Source: Acanthaster planci (Eukaryota > Echinodermata > Asteroidea > Valvatida > Acanthasteridae). Taken from it: a stretch of 64,000 nucleotides of DNA. Position numbers and translations under genes: made by a program. Below the pieces are notes generated by a model that ran no database searches, was not told where the DNA came from, and worked only from the letters and a program-made list of their open reading frames with translations. The stretch is from the NCBI RefSeq assembly GCF_001949145.1, contig NW_019091546.1, forward strand, positions 308,795 to 372,794, given 5' to 3'. This document shows, piece by piece, positions 1-11,400 of this stretch (position 1 is the first letter of the stretch; every line of letters begins with the position of its first letter).

Positions 1-137
1 GTTTGTTAAATTATTTTATCATCAGGGTGGAATCAAGTGTCTCTAAACCTGCAACTTCATTCATTATGTCCATTCCCCAACCCCTTTTCTTCTGAGTACA
101 TCTTCAATTCGTTTCTTCCCCTGAAATTCTCACTTAC

Positions 138-278
138 CTGTAAGAGATTCCAGTGATGAGACGCCTGAGCCGTCGGCTCCGTGGCTATGGAGCAACCACC
201 GCCTAAGATCATGATCTCAGTGGTCGAGGAGTTGTAAACTTCCCGGTACATCACATCCGTAGCCGTTCCTCCATCACA
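138..278 (-). CDS. GABA-B-like receptor exon 2
   Basis: 141 nt, 47 codons, phase 0 at both ends. The minus-strand acceptor is cttcag before TGT (Cys). The donor is CAG followed by gtaagt, a perfect consensus. The exon encodes the beta-strand/loop region CDGGTATDVMYREVY...ILGGGCSIATE...HHWNLLQ of the flytrap lobe. The loop after ILGGGCS corresponds to the ligand-contact serine region in GABBR1. Confidence 0.85.
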
Positions 279-3200
279 CTGAAGCCACATTTAAAAGTTT
301 TGAAACAGATAATGTAAAGGCCAATTCAAGGAATCTTGTTTTCTTGCACCAGATCTGACTACCTAGCACTGTTAATAAACGGGGCTTCTACAGCAAAATG
401 CCAAGGTTCAAAGGTGGGTGTAATAAATTATCTTATTATGTGTTATATGTGACACCCTAATAAGCGAGACTCGAAGTAGTAGAGCATTTAAGCAAGCATT
501 TTTCCCTTTAATAAAAAAAAATAAGGCAACAAATGTCGTGACTTTGGTGGCTCCGAGGATTTATGCATTTAGACTGTTGGATACAATGACCTCACAATGC
601 ACATGCCTCCCTGTCTGCTTGACTAAAACATTCTACCTTCTCGTCAAAAAGTGGGGGAATACTCGTTCCCTTCAGAAATTTTTGGTGAAAACAGTTTGAT
701 TGGTGTACTCTCCCGTTAGAAACGTCCATTGTCTTGTCGATGATATGCAAGGCGCGCCAATATTCACAGCATTCGCGTGTTATCCACCAACAGAGGGACA
801 GACAGCAATTCTTGTCGACAAGGCGAAGCCAAGTGGAATAGAACGTTCTATTTGTCACCAACTGCTTTCATGTTTACGTTCATGCAATGGATGGAATAAT
901 GTGTCATGTTCTGTTTAAATTAACCAGGTGTAGCCGAGTTGTCACCTCATGAAAATATTTTTCCCACGCACCCATTCACATTAATGACTTGCGTAAAAAT
1001 TCCTTGACACAACATGAAACTTAATGACCAATGTTCAATAATTTGCTCGGTACTACACGGTTGCATGTAAGAGTTCATAACCATTGGATTCCTAACCGGT
1101 TAACTGTGCTGTGGAAATTAATGGCTGCAATGCAATGATTGCAGAAACTTGCAAAATAATATAAATCTACCCAAGTAATTTTTAATTAAATAAATCTGGA
1201 CAAGTAACAATAATCATCAATCTTGATTTGTAATCTCGGTCACCTTTGTTTTCTTTTTCATATGCAGGACACTAATTCTCCCCCTTTCCTAGACTGTTTT
1301 AAGATATAAACTTTTAACTGTGAGCACAGATTGAACCTGATTCCAAGTGGTGCATATTAGTCTGACGTCATCATGACTTCATCAGGTGTCCGTTTACAAC
1401 CAATTTAAGTTTGATTATTTTAATCTTTAAAATCTTTGAAATCTTTTTTTTTTTTACTTTTCCATTTAATGAGTACCTGTGAGGGCAGATTTGGCTATGT
1501 TTGCTGTGTGCGCCTGATCGGGCAGCATCAGGATGGATACGTGCGCTGTATAAATATCCATTATGAGTTATTCCTGATGCGTGGGAAAAAAACACGGCTT
1601 CATTCATCCGTGACCATCCATAATGCAAAAGAGAGGCAGCGATATAAAGGAAGACAAGGACAGACAGCCGATCTGCCTTCATCCTTGCCAAATGATATGA
1701 TAAGGGTATTATTTGCCCCTTGATAACTTATGAGCCCAACTGTGCTTTAAAAATGGCTGCAGGTTGCAATTAATTGCTGACCAGGCAGACGAAGCCATTC
1801 CACTAACATAACAGTCCCAGCGAATGATCTTAAGAGAAAGCGTTGAGCGTTGGCGTGTACATGTGCCACGTTCAAATCGTCAACGTTGAAAAATGTATTA
1901 CAGTAAATCACACAAGGCGACAATTGGTTTACGTGTACACTTGTATTGTGTTCTTGTGTACTAAAAAAAAATTAGTGCGTAAAACACATTTTCCAAATCG
2001 CTCCCATTTGAACCAGCGTTTCCTTCCTTGGTTGAAATTCCGACCAACTTGTCCCTTATGTAAAATACTTCATTTTGTGACGCATACCTCAGAACATTCC
2101 TCCTTTTTTATTAAATTCCAAATATCAGTTTTGTGTAATTCTTGTTGGGTATATCGTTTAAGTACCCCCACATGGACAATGTGTTTTCCTTGTGGAGTAC
2201 TTTCTGTCGTTCAGGTACCACACAAGGCGCCATGCACGCGTGGAAAGGGAATACCCCAACAGTAATACAAACGAAGGAAAAACCTGCACAAGAATACAAT
2301 GTAGGCTAATGTTCCTGTTCGTATGGGGATGGTTAGGTTGGCAAACATTCGGAAATGCAGCTGTTCGTGCTGTGCTTACGTCGAGCGTCCAAGTACATAA
2401 CAAGGACATTACATTTCCAGTGTTGGAACCCAGGCGTACTCTTCTACATACTCTTTTCAGTGATGTGAGTGTAATACAAAAATGGGGTTAAATAAATGAA
2501 TTTCTTCTTTCAATAACAACATTCTTTCCCTGCAGCGAAATATGTGAACGTTTTCACTTAATTGCATCTACTCGCTTGCTAACCCTAGAGCTGGGGACGG
2601 TAGCCATCCTCGACATTTTTCTCTGATAGATTCACTTTTGTTCTCACAAGCCTTGATGAGCTTCTCTAGCAATGTATTGGAACGATGTAGCCACCAAACT
2701 CGCGAAAATCAGTCTCGCGACATGGCCATTTCCGAGACGGGTCAGCCCAAAACTTTTCCCATTAATGTAACCGTAGGCTGCCGCGCGGGGCCATGGACTG
2801 CATGGAGACTGAGCAATGGCCCATGACAGCTGAGTTCCGTGCGATGGTCGGAACAAAAGCCTAGCTCTTTCAGGATGAAGACGCTCTGGAAAACCCAGAG
2901 GCCAACTTGCGAAGTCACGAAGAAAGTCACGACCAGTAACCTCTTTAATTGCTACACAGCTAATACGTTGAGCCGATTCAAAAGACGTATAGAAAGCAAA
3001 ATTCTGTAGACTTCACTCAACCAGTGTCCAAGTACAGGAAAAACTCCCTTTTAATTTCCCCCCGATGCCCCCCAAAAACATTTTTTACAGTTTTTGCTAG
3101 CCTTCATGGGTTTATCTACCTATTTCTTTAGTGATTTTTACTCTGCTTTTCATGAAAACCAGACACACTATTCTCAAAGATTTTGCAGAGGGACGAGCAT

Positions 3201-5536
3201 TATAAAATCATTCAAACCTTTCCTGGTGACTGCGCTTAAATGCTCTAGCATACACGAATAGTTAAGCACGGGGGAAGAGAAATACAATTGCAAATCGTGT
3301 ATCAACTATCCTAATTAAACTTCACAGATGTTATCAACTAATTTTTACTAGCAGTCGTCTGTCACAATGAATAGCTTGAAATCCCATCTAGCATTTCAGG
3401 TTTAATAGAAGCTTTGCGAGGTACCGGAAGCCATCTTGCAGAGTAGTTCTTTTGCTCCGCGTGGAAACCTCCCTTGTGCGTACCCTATTGAACAAAAGCA
3501 ATACTGGCCTGCATGATGGCAGCCATGCAAACCCTCTATAGTACCAAATGTGGTAAGCCTTGTGTCCGGCCGTAAGGTGTTGAACGACGCGTTTGGAGCA
3601 TAACAAAAGACTCGGATTCAATTATGCCAAATACAATCTCAGCTAGGCCCAAATACGAGCATTCTGTGCTTCCAGAACGAGGACATTATAAACTTACAAT
3701 ATCCAAAACATCATGTAATTGTAGATGTGATCGTATCTTCAAAATGAGACTTTTGTGATCTGTGTAATTACAGGATTTTTACCTGAATACAAAAATTTAC
3801 CTGAATACAAAATGAGGATTTTATTGATTTGTACACTGTTCGCAGAAGCCTTTATCGCAATAGCATTTCTGACAACATAGGCCTCATTTCGTTGCGTTTG
3901 GTATATAACTTTTCGTTATTTAAATTACATCCTTTTACAATAACACTTTTTTGAAATTGTTATAGTGTTTTGGTTATTGATGGTGTTTGTTCATAATAAT
4001 TGGAATAGAAAATCCAGTACCGTCAGGCAAAGTCCACATGTGTCTTCCAGAAAGAATTTGCGTCCAATTCAACCCATTTGCACTGCGTCCATTTCCTTAA
4101 ATGAGCGAGCCAGGATTGGTTTTGAATTGCCAGCGCGTTGCGATCATGCCCCCGTGTAGCCCACATATTCCCCGGCAATATGCTGTCGATTGCGCGCAAG
4201 AGAGGCTCGCCGTTAATTACTAAAATAATCCTGTTAACAAAGCAAAAGTCCCATATTGCACCCACAGATTTTACTCATTATTGCGCTGGCTTAACCCTGA
4301 AAGGCCCTTACTTTTTCATCGCGACAAACTGTGAGACTTGCCGCCAGTTTTACATCAACTGTGTAAATAAACGGGAAGACATTTTCTTTTCGGACAGGTA
4401 GGACCTTATTAACACGGGCCGTGTTCCAATACTCAATTCGGCTCCATCTCAGGCTTCGATCAACTGTTTTTTTTACTACCAGACTTTGAAGCTGTAAGCG
4501 CACTAATTAGTCTGATAGTGCCACAAAACATCAAATAAGATGCAAGAGAGCAAAAACTGACAGTAATCCAATGTAATTTAAACGCTTCAGGCCTACAGTC
4601 GGGGATTCAGGTTTCGGGGACGAAGCCTGAGACGGAGACGAAGTTGAGTATTGGAAAATGGCCCTTGCTGGAAATGCACGGATATACAACCAAGATTGAA
4701 GGTCAACAGGTTGGGCATATAGGCCTGCAGACATAACGGGCTGGATATGATGGACCTGAACGAGTGCACAGACATCAAGGGCAATTAATAACGCAGTCGC
4801 ACAAAACTGTAAACACTTAACCATTGCCGTGTAAAATTGACATTTATCCCAAAAAAGAGATATCTTTATAATTAAAGGAGATATACTTGTTGTTAATAGA
4901 CTATTTCCAATAAAAACATTTTTATCTTTTAAAAGAGATATCTCTATTTCTAAAGTGATATTAGAGGCATCCAGATTTCTATTTATTTCACGATTTCACG
5001 ATTAAAGTGTTAACTTTGCACTTTTTGAGAGAGGTGTATCTATGTCGGGATAAAATGTAAACTTTGCACTCCATAAAAGAAGGGGAAAAGATAATTATGC
5101 TATTTCTGATGGCAATATCTCTATTTCTAAAGTGATAATAGATATATCCCTTTTGGTATTTTTTATTTAACTTTGCACGTCTCGAAATAGAAGTATCTCT
5201 ATTTCGAGATTTGCATCCGCCATAAAGAAGGGGGAAAGGTATACTTGCTTTAGTGTCCAGCGCTTTAATGACGATCTTGTAGCCCGGTAGTATATCGCGG
5301 TTAGCGTTGATGTGTTTGGCGGCGAGTTGGCTGGACAACAGGCAAACTTTACCACCCGACCAGGGACCGGACATCGGGAAGAGGCCGAGGAGGTGAAGCT
5401 TGGTGACGTTGCTGTCGCCGACAGCCCGGCCGAAGCTGCCGGCCAGAGACAGCAAGGACAAGACCGGCACCAGCATCTCTGACTCGGTCACCGCGATGAC
5501 AGTTGACGACAGAAGGGTGAACACGAGAAAGAGCAC
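138..5536 (-). CDS. GABA-B-type class C GPCR, 5' part (two exons; gene runs off the left edge)
   Basis: Two minus-strand exons, 5249-5536 and 138-278, join in frame to 143 residues of an N-terminal Venus-flytrap ligand-binding domain. The N terminus is hydrophobic (secretory signal). After it comes the GLFPMSG block, then a helix with RDILPGY, and ALDTK joined to CDGGTATDVMY. The second exon has the ILGGGCS...HHWNLLQ pattern seen where GABA-B receptors read MPGCSS...MWNLIVLS. Family knowledge: these are obligate-dimer metabotropic receptors at the plasma membrane coupled to Gi/o. No Sushi domains precede the flytrap, unlike GABBR1a. The rest of the flytrap, the seven membrane segments and the coiled coil lie outside the window. 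I cannot tell subunit 1 from subunit 2 or from a lineage-specific GABA-B-like orphan receptor, so no symbol is given. Confidence in the family is high. Confidence 0.85.
4416..4664 (-). mobile_element. MITE family 1, copy A (about 249 bp)
   Basis: Inverted termini: left GGGCCGTGTTCCAATACTCA, right reverse complement GGGCCATTTTCCAATACTCA. The interior matches, in inverse orientation, the element at 34381-34622 (shared tract around the CATCTTATTTGATGTT segment and the GTAATCCAA tract). No transposase. No clear target duplication was seen. Confidence 0.8.
5181..5208. repeat. Small perfect hairpin next to the GC donor
   Basis: Arms CTCGAAATAGA (5181-5191) and TCTATTTCGAG (5198-5208) with a 6-nt loop. 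It lies about 40 nt downstream of the putative GC 5' splice site of the GABA-B-like gene. Any role in splicing is inference. Confidence 0.5.
5249..5536 (-). CDS. GABA-B-like receptor exon 1 (signal peptide and start of ligand-binding lobe)
   Basis: 288 nt, exactly 96 codons, phase 0 at its 3' end. The first ATG is at 5534-5536. A second in-frame ATG at 5474-5476 (Met21) begins a more classic signal peptide (MLVPVLSLLSLAG) and may be the true start. The exon ends ...ALDTK at AAA, followed on the minus strand by gcaagt, a GC donor. Using the nearby GT instead would shift the frame and give an immediate stop in exon 2. Sequence composition is clearly more GC-rich than the flanks. Confidence 0.85.
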
Positions 5537-7144
5537 TGCCAGGTATGGGCTTATGACATGACCGACTATGTTGGAGAGGAATACGCCTGGGAGGGCGTGG
5601 CATAATAATTGCCATGCAATTATTATGCCATTAAAATTTCCATTAAAAAGGCACAGTTTGATTGGTTCGATTCATTGTTGTCAGATATAAACCGATGCAG
5701 TATGTCTCGTTGTGGCTTAGTATCAAGAGAATTTAATTTTATTTTTGTTTCTGCTTTTTGGTTGGCTGTCCAGAAGATTTCAAAAACAAAAATTGTATAA
5801 GTGCCAGAATTTCCTTGAAAATGAGTTGTAATAAAAGTCAACCGCTAGAGCTATATTAAATTATACAGCGCAACAGTAACGTCTCATGCTCGGCGTGGAG
5901 GAAATTTGACCCCGTCCTGGGCGCAGACATTTTAATCCCATGTGCGGGCGTGGAGGACATTAAAAATAATATAGAATGAATATCAAATTATGTACTATAC
6001 TCCAATTGCCACGAGCAAGTACAACACAAGCGAGCATCATTAGTGCGTCTTGTGATTAAGACGCTAACATACCGAGCAATGACACATATGCAACCATAGA
6101 TTTTAGGGTTAATGCATTCGGCAGTGGTGGGCATAGACTACAAATTAGGTCCCAGTAATTTATTTACATCTGATTATAGCTGATTATAATTTATATTTGA
6201 AAAAAATGATTCCTTACCAATCGCGCAAGGTCGTCCGATTTTGTACGCTTGTCTTTCGATAGCTATCTTTCGAGGAATACGTTCACCTGAATTAATGAAA
6301 AAGATGTTTCCTCGAATTGATCAGCTTTGGGTGAGTTGAATGGCTGGTTTGCTTGTTTATGGGTGCTATGACAAGAATAAATATGCAATATTCTATTCCC
6401 CTCAGAGGGACGGCGGCAAAACGTCACGGTAAAATTCATCTGCAGCGCATACGCGCACGCGTCTGCATTGTTTGTGCAGAGCTAGTCTTGGCCCAATACG
6501 TTAGTGGTCGATAGTTGTTTTATTTCTGTTGAAGAGCGCCCTCGCACAACTAGTTTTTACTTACTCTCGCTAACGAGCTTGCGCACAGTCTAATTATGAG
6601 TCGTTAGGGGCGCACTATGCACGGTGTCCGTTATCAAGCACTAACGTCTTGAAACCAAGACTAGTACAGAGCATGCAAATGAAACGTCCATTTACTGATT
6701 GTGCGTTTAGTTTTATTGTGTATCGGCTTGGTTGAGGCAGAAACCGCACAAAACTGAGTTTTTAGGTTTTGCGCACAGAAATGGATACGCCCAGCGGGCA
6801 TCACGTTGTATACGAGTCAGCGCTCTGATTGTTATGCATAGCTCTATGAAGTCAACCCAAAAGATACATATCTTTCGGCCACATGACTGATTTAATATTT
6901 AATCATGACCATTAAATTACATCAAATAATCATAACCATTATAATTCAATAGCTCAAATAATAATGAATTGAATACTTGCCTGAAAAGAGAGGGTTATTT
7001 TGGAGCATTTCACAAGTGGCGAGGGGGGGGGTTCCACCCCTAACAACTCAACATTTCCATGCCCTAATTTTGAAACTTATAGGAAGCAAGGAATGACACC
7101 CATTACTAAGTGTAAATATAAAGTTTTGACTCAATCTGATCGTG

Positions 7145-7174
7145 GAGCCGAAGTTGAGTATTGGAAAACGGCCT
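7145..7174 (+). mobile_element. MITE family 1, solo terminal fragment
   Basis: Thirty bases ending in TTGAGTATTGGAAAACGGCC match the right terminus of the full copies at 4416-4664 and 34381-34622. No left partner lies nearby. Confidence 0.65.
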
Positions 7175-7799
7175 TAGTCTGACGTGCCAAAAAATGGGGC
7201 TGGTTTGTTTTTGAGGAATTACTCGAGTTACTCACCCCACAGAGTCCCTAAATTTGTTACGTTAATGTGGATAAGGCCCAGTGTGCAAAACTTGGCATCT
7301 GTGACAAACATTAGCCTAAGTTCAACTAATATATTTTACCAGTGGCTTCCTTGGAAAATACCATATCAGCCAGAAAAAGGACCGGAATTTTTCCCTTACT
7401 TCGACAGAGACTCTTGTGTTAGGATATCTCGGTTCAGCCTATTCTGGTCTCGTTGCTCACGTGTGCCAGTAACGTATGTGTGAGTAGCGAAGGGTGCCGG
7501 GGCAATGGTCCACTTTGAATAACATAAATTAAGCTACATGTACATGTATTTTACGATTTTCATGTAATTTTTATGACTTCAATAAATGTAGGAAGGCTTT
7601 CTTGCAATGTCACTTTGAATTTTCACCTCTTTCCAAGCAGTAGTGTCTCCACAGCTCCGTGTACAAACTAATGCATCACACGGTTTTCTCAGTTTGAGTA
7701 AATTAAACTTTTACTTGTTTATCGATCGTCATGCATCTACAATAACAAAAGCCGCTATCTCAGTCTTCAAAGCTTTGTTGGTAGGTTGGGGATGTTACG

Positions 7800-8150
7800 C
7801 CCCAACTATATCATAAGTCCCAACTACAGTTGGGACAGTCCCAACTGTCGTGTTGCGGTTGGGCTGGCCCAACTATTGTTGACCAATATCTGACGGAAAT
7901 GGCTCAACATTATCCAAGTTAATGTGTCTCACACTTGACACAATTCATCAAAAATGTGGCACTTAGCTTTATGACCAATGACATGACATTTGTAAACAAT
8001 ATGACTTTGGCACATGCTGGGCACATCATGCACACAGGACCTCTCTGCTGTAGTTGGGCCGGCCCAACTGTGGCACTCTAGTTGGGATGGGCCCAACTAT
8101 AGTTAGGACGAGCCCAACTATATTTGGGACAGGCCCAACTATAGATGGGA
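7800..8150. mobile_element. Element with clustered CCCAACTATAGTTGGG subterminal repeats
   Basis: Two clusters, about 7801-7885 and 8047-8150, each contain several direct and inverted copies of CCCAACTA/TAGTTGGG separated by GGC or GAC. The unrelated AT-rich core (7886-8046) lies between them. Such subterminal repeats are typical of non-autonomous hAT- or Mutator-like elements, but I could not fix ends or a target duplication. It lies just upstream of the TRDMT1 start codon. Confidence 0.5.
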
Positions 8151-8366
8151 CTGATGCTATAGTATATACAGGGACAATTTCGTGTTTTTTTCTTTCTTGT
8201 ACTTGGTTAGTAAAAAGCAAGGATAAGCTTTCCGGTGTTCCCTCTTTCCAAGAATTACCACAAAATCCGCCGCGCCTTTTCTGCTCACAACAACTGAGGC
8301 GCTTCTTCCAAGGCTCCCTCGATACTCTATCAACTCCCGTGTCGAAAAGTCGTGATAGCGCCACCA

Positions 8367-8381
8367 ATGGTTGCAGTTTAA
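8367..8381 (+). promoter_or_regulatory. Tiny upstream ORF before the TRDMT1 start
   Basis: ATG GTT GCA GTT TAA (MVAV) in a fair context (ACCAATGG) ends 5 nt before the chosen TRDMT1 ATG at 8387. If it lies in the 5' UTR it could lower or tune translation. Transcription start is unknown. Confidence 0.4.
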
Positions 8382-8386
8382 CCATT

Positions 8387-8480
8387 ATGGCCATGATGGC
8401 TGCGCCCAAGACAACGTTGCGTGTGATTAGGGTGATGGAATTCTACAGTGGAATTGGAGGAATGCATTTTGCTGTCAAAG
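8387..8480 (+). CDS. TRDMT1: TRDMT1 exon 1
   Basis: 94 nt from the ATG, encoding residues 1-31 with motif I (FYSGIGGMHFA). Donor is AAAG followed by gtttgt, phase 1. The frame stays open upstream, but those residues resemble nothing, so the ATG at 8387 is preferred. Confidence 0.93.
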
Positions 8481-11400
8481 GTTTGTTGCTTCAAAACAAA
8501 CAAACAAACAAAATAAGCCTTTGCCACTGGCGCACTTCGACGTTGCCCTCGATTTTCCTCGTGCACCACTACACTAGTGACCATGTGACACTCATGACCA
8601 GGTGACATTCATCTGTTCATTGACAGGGCCAGCATGGTCAGTGACACAGTGATGACACAGCGACAGTCATGTTTGTCATGATGATGTTGTTGTCTGGTCA
8701 TGGCAGTAGGCCCTAGTACAAGTACTGTAGTAGTGACTAGCTAGGCCCTTGGCATGACATGCTTGGCTGTGTTCATGATGTTGCCATGGCATAGGCATAG
8801 GCCTACATGCCAAACCTTTTTCATAATACATGTACATGTAAATAGGCCTAGGCCTACTGGTATAATGGCAAGAGTTACATTTATATACAGACCAAAAAGT
8901 AGAAGAACCTTCAGATATTTGATAGCCTACATGTCAATGGAGATTGTGTAGAAGATTAGAAGGGAGACCTACTTGTACATTTTAAATTTTGGATTGGTAC
9001 ATGTAGATGACTATGACATCATTCTTAATAACTGTAGGATTGATGTTGTGAAAAGAGGACAGGGGTTTGAGTCTTGGAAAAAATTATGAGGAGAAACTGT
9101 GACACATGAAATATGACACATGGTGGATTCAAATTTGCATGGCTGTAAGAAAATAATATTTTCTCACAATTTATAATTCAAAATTTCCAAAATGTAGGGC
9201 ATAATAAAGAGCATTTCGTTTTGTTTTGTTTTTTGGGGGGGACTGACCAGTTTTACAAAATTAAAATGACAAAAAATGGGGGAGGGGCTCCCAGCTGTTT
9301 AGTCCTACAATAAATATCTACACGTAGCCCTTAAGCCTACACCACAGCCCCTAACTTTAAGTCAAGCTTGTATCTGAAAACTCTTCTAGTGTACTTCGTG
9401 CAGACGACTCATCAAGGGGGTGCATGGTGCAGCCATCTTTGCATTTAAAAATCAAAGTGTGCTTACATGAGGGGTGCTGCACGATGTTTGGGTTAGGCCC
9501 TACATGTACTTTAGATTAGGCCTGCATGTACTCCCACTTGCAGACTTTTGGCTTACTTGGTATCAATTTGAAAACTTTAAAGGAGCTTTGAATACTGCGC
9601 GTTGCATTTGTCCCACGAATGAAATACGATCATCAGACCGTGATCTGTTTTGAAGTAAAGATTTTTTCCACAAACCTCAAAACCTTCAGAAACTTTTCTG
9701 AAATTTCTCAAACTTCACAAACAACATTTTCAAACAGCAAGAAAAAGGAGGAAAAAAGAGAAAAAAAGCAAGACGTATTACATGTATGTTATTTCAAAAT
9801 ATGGCATCCTCTTAAGAACTTTGGCAAAGTGAATTTTTCTCTCTCTCGTTTCAGAAAGCCATCTGGATGCGACTGTGATAGCCGCTGTTGACATCAATGA
9901 TGTTGCCAACAAGGTGTACAAGTTTAACTTCCCACACACAAACCTCATGCAACGGAATATCCAGGTATTTAATATTGGCTGATATCAACATACACTTACA
10001 TGCAGTATGTATACAGGTATAGGCTGTGGTGTGCATTTTCTTAAAATTGAGGAAAATTAGTGATGGTAAATACTTGAAACCACAAGGTTCATGTGCCTGC
10101 CCCAGCAGAGGTCCCCGCCCCCTCCCTCCTCCATTTGAATTCATTTAGAGTTACATAAGGAACCAACTTGTGACATTTTGACCCAAAATGGAAAAGAAAA
10201 TGATATTGACAGGGGATTTACTGATATTTCCCAGTCTAATCTACATTGGGAGTCATCATTACCCTGAAAAAAAAAATGTAGAGAAATTGTTACACTATTT
10301 CTCATATTGGGTACACCAAAACATATTTTCAGCTATTTTTTTGTGGTAATTTGTACTCAGTGAGGTGCATTTGTGATGAATGTACATAAATGTTTTGTCT
10401 TCACCAGCAAACACATTTTGATGTTTATTGCGTAGAACAAAAACAATAATCTGTGCAGAAATGCTGGTGGGGGCCTGGTTGGTGTCCCTCTAACACGTGA
10501 AACCTACAGGCAGAAATGGTCTCCCTCAATACATGTAGATTCCAAGCTAGTGACATTTTTACATGTATTTCTCAGAAACATTTCACAAATTTCCTGTGGA
10601 AGGGGGACAACTGGTGCAGTCAGCTAGGGCAAACTAGTCTCAGTGAGTATAGGTGCTAGCCAATAAGGGCACAATGGTCTCAGTGAGTGTAGGTGCTAGC
10701 CAATAAGGGCACAATGGTTCCAGTGAGTATAGGTGCTAGCCAATAAGGGCACAATGGTCTCAGTGAGTGTAGGTGCTAGCCAATAAGGGCACAATGGTTC
10801 CAGTGAGTATAGGTGCTAGCCAATAAGGGCACAATGGTCTCAGTGAGTGTAGGTGCTAGCCAATAAGGGCACAATGGTTCCAGTGAGTGTAGGTGCTAGC
10901 CAATAAGGGCACAATGGTTCCAGTGAGTGTAGGTGCTAGCCAATAAGGGCACAATGGTTCCAGTGAGTGTAGGTGCTAGCCAGTCATGGCACAATGGTTC
11001 CAGTGAGTATAGGTGCTAGCCAATAAGGGCACAATGGTTCCAGTGAGTGTAGGTGCTAGCCAATAAGGGCACAATGGTTCCAGTGAGTGTAGGTGCTAGC
11101 CAGTCATGGCACAATGGTTCCAGTGAGTGCTAACCAGGGCATATTGATTCCAGTGAATATTCCGGTACATGTACGTACCAGCTAGGGCACACTGGTTCCA
11201 TTGAGTATACAATGTAGGTACCAACTAGGGCATATTGGTTCCAGTGAGTATACATGTAGCTGCCAGCTAGGGCATATTGGATCCAGTGAGTATACATGTA
11301 GCTGCCAGCTAGGGCATATTGGTTCCAGTGAGTATACATGCAGGTACCAGCCAAGACACTGGTTCCAATGAGGACAGGTGCCAGCCAGCTAAGGGCCTGT

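Larger units (their letters stand above)
279..5248 (-). other. Intron 1 of the GABA-B-like gene
   Basis: About 5.0 kb with no convincing additional exon. It contains a MITE at 4416-4664, a short stretch (about 1473-1560) resembling the 3' part of the SINE at 36.7 kb, and imperfect repeats of ATATCTCTATTTC and TAACTTTGCAC between about 4930 and 5210, close to the GC donor. The open frames here are short and unlike any family I know. Confidence 0.7.
5537..8386. other. Divergent intergenic region between the GABA-B-like gene and TRDMT1
   Basis: 2.85 kb separating two head-to-head start codons, so it must hold both promoters unless 5' UTR exons lie further away. It is mostly AT-rich, with a solo MITE end at 7145-7174 and a CCCAACTATAGTTGGG-rich element at about 7800-8150. 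No TATA box can be assigned with confidence. Confidence 0.6.

Noticed and set aside
8054-8386. In-frame extension upstream of the TRDMT1 start
   Set aside because: Open by chance. The residues are partly transposon-derived and do not resemble DNMT2 N termini. ATG at 8387 fits the family length.
11130-11354. 74-codon minus-strand ORF with repeated HWNQYAL units
   Set aside because: Translation of the degenerate minisatellite in TRDMT1 intron 2.
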